64,000 bases of DNA, from contig CAJYMC010000009.1 of NCBI GenBank assembly GCA_913775715.1, forward strand, positions 124,001 to 188,000. Reading direction: 5' to 3'. Below the pieces are notes generated by a model. It was given only the letters and a program-made list of their open reading frames with translations. It ran no database searches and was not told the DNA's origin. The position numbers and the translations under genes are program-made. The stretch is from an uncultured Exiguobacterium sp. Its GTDB lineage: Bacteria > Bacillota > Bacilli > Exiguobacteriales > Exiguobacteriaceae. This document shows, piece after piece, positions 38,466 to 44,990 of this stretch (position 1 is the first letter of the stretch; the number at the start of each line of letters is the position of its first letter).

Positions 38466-38542
38466 CTTAGTTTAGTATAAGATGACTAAAAGTTTACTAA
38501 TCACGTACCGATTATAGCGTATTTCGTTATTTAATCAACTAA
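38466..38542 (-). promoter_or_regulatory. pot operon promoter and candidate operator
   Basis: On the minus strand TTGATT (38533-38538), 16 bases and TATAAT (38511-38516) form the promoter. Five copies of TTAGT or its complement ACTAA (38467-38471, 38472-38476, 38485-38489, 38496-38500, 38538-38542) surround it, mostly downstream of the -10. They are good candidates for binding by the cupin regulator encoded next door. Confidence 0.55.
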
Positions 38543-38568
38543 AACGTTCGATATTTTTTAATGTTCAT

Positions 38569-38597
38569 TTGACAGCGAGAGCGCTTACACCTACAAT
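38569..38597 (+). promoter_or_regulatory. degV promoter
   Basis: TTGACA, a 17-base spacer and TACAAT form a near-perfect vegetative promoter about 35 bases before the degV start. The spacer holds CGAGAGCGCTTACA, two mismatches from the cre consensus, so weak catabolite control is possible. Confidence 0.7.
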
Positions 38598-38631
38598 TAT
38601 TATCAGGTACTAATTTGAGGAGGAACTTGTA

Positions 38632-39477
38632 ATGCGGATCGCTTGGATCACTGATAGTACGACGATTTTACCGGATACGATCGCAAAACGTGACGATCTT
38701 TCGGTTGTCCCTTTACTCGTCATGAAGGATGGCGAAAGTTATATCGATGGAGTCGATGTGAATGCGGAAACCGTTTATAGCTGGATCGATGCAAAACATA
38801 AAGTGACGACGAGTCAACCTTCGATTGGTAGTTTTACCGAACACTACGAACGACTAAAAGAAGAATACGACATCGGTTTTGCTATCCATCTGTCGAGTGA
38901 GCTGAGCGGCACGTACAGTGCGTCCGTTCAAGGGGCAGAGATTGCTGGCTTTCGTCTGATTGCGATTGATTCCCGATGCGGTATCTACCCAGCTGGTCAA
39001 CTTCTGGCGGAAGCGATCGAACTTGTTGAAGCAGGTCACTCGATCGAATCTGTCGAACAGATCATTCTCGAGCGTCGTTTCGATCACCACATCGAATTCA
39101 CTGTCGCAAACCTCGATCAATTGCAGGCCGGCGGACGGATTTCCTCGACGAAGGCATTCGTCGGCAACCTGTTGCAACTTCGTCCATTGTTCCACTTCGA
39201 GGAAGGAAGGATTGTTCCATATCAAACCGTTCGAACGTTCAAGAAAGCCCATTCGAAGATTTTTGATCACCTTGTTTCGATTCTCGAGCGCGGTCAAGTG
39301 ACAGACATCTCGTTATTCCATGCGACGGCGTATGAACTCGCACTGGAGTGGAAACAACGACTCGAAGCCCAGTTCGATGTCCGAGTACGGATCGATGATT
39401 TGACGCCGGTTCTCGGTTCACATACCGGAAACCCCGCCATTGGCATGTCCTTTTTGAACCCGACACGCCGACCGTGA
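38632..39477 (+). CDS. DegV family fatty-acid-binding protein
   Basis: This 281-residue protein begins RIAWITDSTTILP, the DegV-family start, and has HLSSELSGTYSAS, the usual ligand-site loop. Members bind fatty acids; some (FakB) present them to the kinase FakA for phosphorylation. No fakA is nearby, so the role here is only by family. GGAGGAACTTGTA precedes the ATG. Confidence 0.88.
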   Translation: MRIAWITDSTTILPDTIAKRDDLSVVPLLVMKDGESYIDGVDVNAETVYSWIDAKHKVTTSQPSIGSFTEHYERLKEEYDIGFAIHLSSELSGTYSASVQGAEIAGFRLIAIDSRCGIYPAGQLLAEAIELVEAGHSIESVEQIILERRFDHHIEFTVANLDQLQAGGRISSTKAFVGNLLQLRPLFHFEEGRIVPYQTVRTFKKAHSKIFDHLVSILERGQVTDISLFHATAYELALEWKQRLEAQFDVRVRIDDLTPVLGSHTGNPAIGMSFLNPTRRP

Positions 39478-39502
39478 TGACTAATGGAATTGATTTTTGG
39501 GT

Positions 39503-39534
39503 AAACCTTCTTTAGAGAATAAAGGAGGTTTTTT
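39503..39534 (+). promoter_or_regulatory. terminator-like hairpin containing the next gene's ribosome binding site
   Basis: A 12-bp stem with one wobble pair (39503-39514 with 39520-39531) and a 5-nt loop is followed by a T run to 39534. The second arm contains AAAGGAGG, the ribosome binding site of the following TTG-started gene. It could end degV transcripts and hide the ribosome binding site on readthrough. Confidence 0.65.
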
Positions 39535-39536
39535 GT

Positions 39537-40268
39537 TTGAAAAATAATAAATGGATTTGGCTCAACTGGGTCGGCTTCATCTTCACGATTGCCGTGAACG
39601 CCCTCGATGGCGGAAAGACAGGACGGATTTCTGACTCGATCTTTACGTTATTCAAACCGGCTGGTTATGCGTTTTCGATTTGGGGATTGATTTATACGAT
39701 TTTACTCATCTGGTTGATTCTTCAAACGATTCCAAAATTCAAGGAACATGAACTGGCGAAGAAAATCGGACCGTGGTTCCTGATCAGCTGTTTGTTTAAT
39801 GCCGGCTGGATCGTATCCTTCACCTTCGAACTGTTCGTTGTCTCTGTCGTCGTCATCGTTGGTCTCTTGCTGTCCTTAATCGTCATCTACTCTAAAATCG
39901 ATCGTGAGACGAAAGGCTTACGCTTCAAGCTCCCCTTCTCGCTTTATCTTGGCTGGGTATCGGTCGCAACGATCGCTGACATTTTCCTGACGATCAACGC
40001 AGAAGGTGTGACATCTTGGCTTGGAATCGGTGATGCCGGTTGGACGATGATCATGCTCGTCGTTGGCGTCGTCGTCGCCCTTCTCTTTATGTTCGCAAAC
40101 CGCGATCCGATTTACCCGCTCGTCTTCGTCTGGGCGTATATCGCAATCAATTTCGAGTCGGATAACGGTCTCGTCGATACGACCGTTCTCGGTAGCGTCG
40201 TCTTGTTGTTAGCCGGTTACATCTTCCTTCTCGTCCGGATGCGCCGTCGAGTCAGCGTGAGCAAGTGA
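39537..40268 (+). CDS. TspO/MBR-like tryptophan-rich membrane protein
   Basis: This 243-residue protein has about seven hydrophobic helices. FKPAGYAFSIWGLIY near residue 40 and the WLNWVGF start recall the larger relatives of the TspO/MBR family that are annotated as tryptophan-rich sensory proteins. TspO proteins bind porphyrins and other ligands; the role of this larger branch is not settled. The start is a TTG with AAAGGAGG eight bases before it, and that ribosome binding site lies within a hairpin arm. Confidence 0.7.
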   Translation: MKNNKWIWLNWVGFIFTIAVNALDGGKTGRISDSIFTLFKPAGYAFSIWGLIYTILLIWLILQTIPKFKEHELAKKIGPWFLISCLFNAGWIVSFTFELFVVSVVVIVGLLLSLIVIYSKIDRETKGLRFKLPFSLYLGWVSVATIADIFLTINAEGVTSWLGIGDAGWTMIMLVVGVVVALLFMFANRDPIYPLVFVWAYIAINFESDNGLVDTTVLGSVVLLLAGYIFLLVRMRRRVSVSK

Positions 40269-40319
40269 CGTTCCTTTCTCATTTGAACGGCGTATACTAG
40301 AGAAAAGGAGTGAATGACC

Positions 40320-40667
40320 ATGAACATCACATTTACACCATCTGCTCAGGAACGAATCAATCAATTACGCGGTGAAGTATCCGGCCAACTGCATCTCTAC
40401 TACGATACAGAAGGTTGTGGTTGCGGAAACTCCGGTATTTTCAGTATTCGTCTCGTCGATGAAGCGACACCGGAAGACATGACGATCGACTCGAATGTTG
40501 GTCCTGTCCTCGTCAAACGGTGGTCGAGTCATTTTCTCGATCAAGACATGACGCTCGATTATAATGCGGAGAAAAAAGCATTGATTCTTAAAAGTGATGG
40601 ACAATACTTCAATACGAACGTACTCGTGACGGATCAGACAGGCTGTGTCCTGACGGTTCGTTCATAA
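40320..40667 (+). CDS. YqkB-like HesB family protein with a CGCG motif
   Basis: This 115-residue protein has an A-type carrier-like fold with cysteines in EGCGCGNSG and a late Cys in QTGCVLTV. It resembles YqkB of Bacillus, which is grouped with iron-sulfur cluster assembly proteins. An ATG two codons upstream is only three bases from AAAAGGAG; the ATG at 40320 is nine bases away and starts NITFTPSAQ, as in relatives. TATACT at 40292 may be its -10. Confidence 0.78.
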   Translation: MNITFTPSAQERINQLRGEVSGQLHLYYDTEGCGCGNSGIFSIRLVDEATPEDMTIDSNVGPVLVKRWSSHFLDQDMTLDYNAEKKALILKSDGQYFNTNVLVTDQTGCVLTVRS

Positions 40668-40678
40668 ACACAGATGAA

Positions 40679-40709
40679 AAAGGCAACTTCCGCGATGGAA
40701 GTTGCCTTT
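40679..40709. terminator. bidirectional terminator
   Basis: A perfect 13-bp stem (40679-40691 with 40697-40709) with a 5-nt loop has a better T run on the minus strand (TTTTTC) than on the plus strand. It can end both the YqkB-like gene and transcripts coming from the MHYT-EAL gene and the structured element. Confidence 0.85.
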
Positions 40710-40744
40710 GTTTGTGTTCGAACAGACAGATGCTGCGTTGAAAG

Positions 40745-40869
40745 CTAGATGGTCTGAGTATGATTGAATGTACTAGATGTCTGTCTGCGTCGTGCACGAG
40801 CTGGTAATATCCCAGCGCTTTGCGTCCCCCCAGACGTCGCATGCATCATCCTCGCATGCTTATCTAGTA
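40745..40869 (-). ncRNA. compact structured element downstream of the MHYT-EAL gene
   Basis: TACTAGAT (40771-40778) and ATCTAGTA (40862-40869) form an 8-bp closing helix. Inside are a GCATGC hairpin (40839-40844 with 40854-40859), a CAGAC/GTCTG helix (40831-40835 with 40783-40787) and a GCTGG/CCAGC hairpin (40800-40804 with 40812-40816). The minus strand carries GGGACGCAAAGC (40817-40828), a core motif of c-di-GMP-I riboswitches, but not the rest of that consensus. CAGACATCTAG is nearly repeated downstream (CAGACCATCTAG, 40745-40756). The type is unknown. Confidence 0.5.
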
Positions 40870-40897
40870 TACGAACGAAAGTCGTGTTTGGATTGCC

Positions 40898-42940
40898 TTA
40901 TCCGACATTCAGAACGGTCTCTTCAATCGCTTGCTGATTCAAATCCTTCACATGCATCGGTCTACTATAGTAGTAGCCTTGTCCATAATCACAACCGAGA
41001 CGTTTCAGGAAAAGATGCTGTTCAAGCGTCTCGACACCTTCCGCGACGACTTCGATCCCGAGACTTTTGGCGAGCTGGATGATCATTTCCGTTATTGCTG
41101 TTCCGCGTTCGTCATGCGGTACTTCGTCGATGAACGATTTATCAATCTTCAAGATATCAATCGGAAGATGCTTCAAGTGTGTCAGTGACGATAAACCGGT
41201 TCCGAAGTCATCGAGAGCGATCGTCAGACTGAGTTGCTTCAATTCACCGAGCATCGTCATCGCCCGGTCAAGATTCTCCATGACGGATGTTTCCGTGATT
41301 TCGAGCTGGAGCTGCAGTTCGCTTCCATTTTTCAACGAGTGATGGACGATCTCTTTGATCATCAGATTATGCGACTCCGACCGGAAGTGCATCGCGGATA
41401 AGTTCACTGAGACTTGGCGAATGAAATAGTCTTCCTTCTTCCAAATCTCCATCTGTGCGACAGTCTCCTTCAACACCCACTCTGTCAATCGGTGAATCAA
41501 ACTATATTTTTCAGCAAGCGGGATGAACTCCGCCGGTGAGATGAAACCGAACTTCGGATGATTCCAGCGAATCAAGACTTCCGCTTGATCAACCTTTCCC
41601 GTCGCAAGCGCAATCTTCGGCTGGTAGACGAGTGCGAATTCCTTGAAATCGGTCATCGCGCGACGTAACGATCCAACGATCAATTGTTCACGTTTATCGG
41701 AATGTAAGGCATCATCGTAAATGATGAACCGGTCCCTTCCTTCGTTTTTACCGATTCGAAGCGCACTTTCCATTTGACCGATCCGCATCTCAAGCGTCTC
41801 TTTCATATCCGGTAAGATGACACCAATCGTCGCTGTCAAATGGATCGGCTGATCGTCTAAATGGATGGGTTGTCGCACATCTTCTAGAATTTGTTCCAAC
41901 GTCGTCGCTAACCGTTCAGACGATACTTTTTTGATGAGAAAGAACTGCGTTCCGTTATAGCGAATACATGCCTCATCTTCTTCTAAGGAGGCGCGCATTC
42001 GATCGGCGAACTCACGAATCACTGCATCCCCCTTATCAAATCCAAACGTATCATTCACCCACTTGTATCCGTCCAGATCCAGCAAAGCCATCGCCATCTC
42101 ATCTTTAGAGCGTCCGTAATGTGTATCGACTTTTATCATATGATGATCCAGCCATCTGCGATTATGTAATCCGGTCAAATGGTCGGTATACGCCATCATC
42201 TGTAATGCGCGTCGTTCCAGATGAATGTACAGTCCCGCAATTAAGATAATAATCAAGAATACCGGAATCGCTACATCGTTTAAGATATTGGATGTGATCG
42301 GATTACTCGTGATCCGCCCTGCTTGATCACTTGGGATACAAAAAGATGTTCCTAACATACCTACGTAATGCATGGAAGAGATAGCAAAGCCCATTACAAT
42401 CGCAATGGGAATAAGAATTCTTTTCTTATCAACATGTCGTAAACGATGTAAGAGTAACAAGGCAACATATGCCACAGTGATCGCAATTAGGACGGATAAG
42501 GCGAACAACCCTTTTTCATAGCGAATCGAGCCGCCAAAGTCCATTGCCATCATGCCAAGATAATGCATCATCGCAATTCCAATTCCCATCAAAGAACCTG
42601 CTAAAATCACCTTGTTACGCGTGATTGCAGAGGAATAGAGCAGATAAAAAGCAATGAAGGCAGCTAAAATCGCTGGAATAACAGATAAGAACATTAAAAT
42701 CCAGTCATAATGAACCGTGACGGATAAAGCGAAAGCACCCATACCGACAAAGTGCATTCCCCAAATCGACAGTCCCATCGTCAAAGAAGATAGGAATAGT
42801 GCTCGTTTTTTTAAAGAAGTCGCTTTTGCCAACCGTCGATTTAATTCAAGCGATCCATATGAACCAATGATCGCTACGAGTACCGACAGTACAACTAATC
42901 CCACTTCATAATGCTTTGTTAAGATAATCCATTCATTCAT
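40898..42940 (-). CDS. MHYT-domain c-di-GMP phosphodiesterase with degenerate GGDEF
   Basis: This 680-residue protein has an N-terminal MHYT sensor of seven helices (MHFVGM, MHYLGM and MHYVGM at regular spacing, thought to bind metal and diatomic gases), then a GGDEF-like domain whose motif is reduced to YNGTQF, and an EAL domain (EVLIRW near 452, DDFGTGLSSL). EVL keeps the catalytic glutamate. It therefore probably only degrades c-di-GMP, with the GGDEF part regulatory. The build recalls B. subtilis YkoW. AAGGAGAGG precedes the ATG. Confidence 0.92.
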   Translation of the reverse strand: MNEWIILTKHYEVGLVVLSVLVAIIGSYGSLELNRRLAKATSLKKRALFLSSLTMGLSIWGMHFVGMGAFALSVTVHYDWILMFLSVIPAILAAFIAFYLLYSSAITRNKVILAGSLMGIGIAMMHYLGMMAMDFGGSIRYEKGLFALSVLIAITVAYVALLLLHRLRHVDKKRILIPIAIVMGFAISSMHYVGMLGTSFCIPSDQAGRITSNPITSNILNDVAIPVFLIIILIAGLYIHLERRALQMMAYTDHLTGLHNRRWLDHHMIKVDTHYGRSKDEMAMALLDLDGYKWVNDTFGFDKGDAVIREFADRMRASLEEDEACIRYNGTQFFLIKKVSSERLATTLEQILEDVRQPIHLDDQPIHLTATIGVILPDMKETLEMRIGQMESALRIGKNEGRDRFIIYDDALHSDKREQLIVGSLRRAMTDFKEFALVYQPKIALATGKVDQAEVLIRWNHPKFGFISPAEFIPLAEKYSLIHRLTEWVLKETVAQMEIWKKEDYFIRQVSVNLSAMHFRSESHNLMIKEIVHHSLKNGSELQLQLEITETSVMENLDRAMTMLGELKQLSLTIALDDFGTGLSSLTHLKHLPIDILKIDKSFIDEVPHDERGTAITEMIIQLAKSLGIEVVAEGVETLEQHLFLKRLGCDYGQGYYYSRPMHVKDLNQQAIEETVLNVG

Positions 42941-43085
42941 TGTATGTGGCCTCTCCTTATAGAACTGACTTTCTTCTTAGTATCGACGGTTGTGAAGTAT
43001 ATTTTCAGTCAAAACTTACATTTCATGTGATTTTCTTATTATTTTCTATCTCTCAGTCATGATTCTTCAATGAATTCCACATACA

Positions 43086-43115
43086 AAAACGGATTCGCCA
43101 TAGACGAATCCGTAC
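43086..43115 (-). terminator. terminator after the anti-sigma gene
   Basis: A perfect 9-bp stem (43091-43099 with 43107-43115) with a 7-nt loop is followed by a short T run on the minus strand. The rest of the gap to the MHYT gene start is AT-rich with no recognisable feature. Confidence 0.85.
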
Positions 43116-43125
43116 GTTTTTTGAA

Positions 43126-43863
43126 TTAGAGTGCTACTGATGCCACGATTTCTCCCGTCGGTTTTGCTAGATCCGGTTCTGGCTCGACCGTAATCGCTAC
43201 GGCATCGACATCCCCATTTCCTTTAAGTGGGAAAACCGCTGCTGCTTCGCCGTCTTTTTCAATGATGCCGTTCGCAGTCGGTGTCTCTCCCTTGATGGTC
43301 CATAACTGATAGAGCTCTCCTTTTTTCAATGGAGGTAAATCCTTCAATTGAACGAGCATATACGATTTATCGTTTTGTGTGAAAATCATGCTTGATCCTT
43401 TAATGGACGCGTTACTTTCAAAATTGCCCATTCCTTTGATCTCATCCATTGCTAGCGTCTCCGGTGTATCCGTACTTTCGTCTTGCGACAAGAAGTACGC
43501 ATTGGCTCCAAGTGAGAGAATCAGTGCAGCGGCAATACTCATCAACCAGCCAAGCGGAACACTTTTTTTCTTTGTTTGTTGCTGACGTGCTTGTTGAATG
43601 TCTACCGGAGTAATTATCGGTTCTATCTTAGGCGACTCTTTCTCTACAGAACCTAATACTTCTCCAAGAATGCGTGCTTTCATTCCTGTAGGAACAGGTC
43701 GCTCCGGAAGCGATTCAGCGATGGGAAGCATGAGTTCTTCCATTTCTAAAAGCGCTTCACGACAGTCTTCGCACGTCGCAAGATGCGCTTCGAACGCGTC
43801 GCGATCTGCTGAAGAGAGTGTTCCATTGAAGTAATTGATCAAGTCATGACAACGTTCTTCCAT
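43126..43863 (-). CDS. RskA-like anti-sigma factor
   Basis: This 245-residue membrane protein has an N-terminal zinc-binding anti-sigma domain (HLATCEDC, the HxxxCxxC motif, near residue 30), one helix (about 118-140; SIAAALILSLGANAYFLS) and an extracellular RskA domain (about 150-245). It should hold the ECF sigma factor at the membrane until a signal triggers proteolysis. GGGAGGGAACGAG before the ATG at 43863 decides the start, which overlaps the sigma gene by 20 bases. Confidence 0.9.
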   Translation of the reverse strand: MEERCHDLINYFNGTLSSADRDAFEAHLATCEDCREALLEMEELMLPIAESLPERPVPTGMKARILGEVLGSVEKESPKIEPIITPVDIQQARQQQTKKKSVPLGWLMSIAAALILSLGANAYFLSQDESTDTPETLAMDEIKGMGNFESNASIKGSSMIFTQNDKSYMLVQLKDLPPLKKGELYQLWTIKGETPTANGIIEKDGEAAAVFPLKGNGDVDAVAITVEPEPDLAKPTGEIVASVAL

Positions 43864-44407
43864 CTCGTTCCCTCCCATCTAATCGTTTTCTTAATGCTTG
43901 AATCGCACTTCTGATCCGTGTCTTGACCGTTCCAAGCGGTAAGCCAAGCCGCTCTGCGATTTGTTGTTGTGTCAATCCTTGAAAATAAACCAACTCAATC
44001 AGATCTTGTTGTTCCGACTTCAACTCGCCCACAGCGCTACGCACTTCTGCTGCGGTTTCACGTTGCATGACGGTCCGTTCGACGGGTTCGTCATATCCCC
44101 CGTCTCGCTCTTCAACTTCAATCGTCGGCTGTCTTTTTTCACGACGTAAGCAATCAAGCGCTGCGTTACGTGTGATCGTTAAGATCCAAGAGGAAAACTT
44201 TCCTTTTTGTGTATCAAAATCAACACGACCATTCCAAACTTTCATCCATACTTCCTGAATAACTTCTTCGGATAAACGATCATTATTCGTAAAGCGAAAA
44301 GCGAATGAAAATAACAATCGCTCGTACTTCTCATACAAAGTCTCGAGTGCTTGTTCGTCACCGCCACGCATCAGATGATAAAGCGATTCATCGGATTGAG
44401 TATGCAT
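43844..44407 (-). CDS. ECF-type RNA polymerase sigma factor
   Basis: This 187-residue sigma factor has region 2 (about 25-95; EEVIQEVWMKVW, TRNAALDCLRREKR) and region 4 (about 125-180; YFQGLTQQQIAERLGLPLGTVKTRI), with no region 3 or long region 1, as usual for the ECF group. It overlaps its RskA-like anti-sigma gene, so the pair resembles the SigK-RskA type. The stimulus is unknown. AGGAGG before AGGAAAAGGATG supports the start. Confidence 0.92.
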   Translation of the reverse strand: MHTQSDESLYHLMRGGDEQALETLYEKYERLLFSFAFRFTNNDRLSEEVIQEVWMKVWNGRVDFDTQKGKFSSWILTITRNAALDCLRREKRQPTIEVEERDGGYDEPVERTVMQRETAAEVRSAVGELKSEQQDLIELVYFQGLTQQQIAERLGLPLGTVKTRIRSAIQALRKRLDGRERDGRTLS

Positions 44408-44445
44408 CCTTTTCCTCCTCCTGATATCAGCTTCATCATATAGTA

Positions 44446-44472
44446 TACGAGAGCTAACACCAAATCGTTTTA
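44446..44472 (-). promoter_or_regulatory. possible ECF-type autoregulatory promoter
   Basis: On the minus strand TAAAAC (44467-44472), 17 bases and CGTA (44446-44449) resemble ECF promoters of the TGAAAC-N16-CGTA kind and lie about 40 bases before the sigma gene. TATACT overlapping the CGTA could instead be a vegetative -10. Confidence 0.35.
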
Positions 44473-44556
44473 ATTTTCATCGATTTTCTAAGTAAATTCC
44501 CCACCACACCCATATTCCCTGATTCCATGAAAAGTATAGCTTAAAATTCGATTAAA

Positions 44557-44586
44557 TTGACAGTAATACCGTTATGGGCATAGCAT
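44557..44586 (+). promoter_or_regulatory. cstR promoter with operator-like palindrome
   Basis: TTGACA (44557-44562), an 18-base spacer and TAGCAT (44581-44586) precede cstR. The spacer holds ATACC-N5-GGGCAT (44566-44581), an imperfect palindrome like the AT- and GC-stepped sites bound by CsoR-family repressors, so autoregulation is plausible. Confidence 0.4.
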
Positions 44587-44634
44587 AAAGATAGTACACA
44601 TACGTTAGTTCTAGTAAGAAACGGAGGAACACAA

Positions 44635-44898
44635 ATGGATTATGATCGAAAAATGAAAAATCGTGTCAGTCGTATCGAAGGACAATTGCGTGGCATCCTT
44701 CGCATGATGGAAGAGGGTCAAGACTGTCGTGATGTCATCACACAACTTTCTGCTGCCCGCTCCGCGATTGATCGTACGATCGGTGTCGTCGTCAGTTCGA
44801 ATTTAATCGAGTGCGTAAAGGAAGCCGAACAAAATGGTGACGGTCAGACAGAAGAGCTTGTGAAGGAAGCCGTAAATCTTCTCGTCAAAAGTCGCTAA
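44635..44898 (+). CDS. cstR: persulfide-sensing repressor CstR
   Basis: This 87-residue CsoR-family repressor matches staphylococcal CstR closely by eye: same length, MNYD-like start, and cysteines at exactly C31 (GQDC) and C60 (NLIEC). The copper-binding His of CsoR is replaced by Asn, so it should react with per- or polysulfides rather than copper. The usual targets (sulfurtransferases, CstB, a sulfite exporter) are not next to it. GGAGGAACACAA precedes the ATG, and a terminator follows at once. Confidence 0.88.
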   Translation: MDYDRKMKNRVSRIEGQLRGILRMMEEGQDCRDVITQLSAARSAIDRTIGVVVSSNLIECVKEAEQNGDGQTEELVKEAVNLLVKSR

Positions 44899-44936
44899 TT
44901 ACTATAGACCACTTCTCAGAGTAATTTATATCTGAT

Positions 44937-44986
44937 TAAAAAAACAGGGGCAAGATTTCATTGAAATCTGATGCCCTGTTTTTTTG
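44937..44986. terminator. bidirectional terminator
   Basis: A stem of about 19 bp with small interior loops (44941-44959 with 44963-44982) has A and T runs on both feet. It separates the convergent cstR and NAGPA-type genes. Confidence 0.9.
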
Positions 44987-44990
44987 CGAT

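Noticed and set aside
40771-40869. A normal c-di-GMP-I riboswitch
   Set aside because: Only the GGGACGCAAAGC core matches. The AAACC plus tetraloop half is not found, and no gene follows on that strand, so I call it only a structured element.
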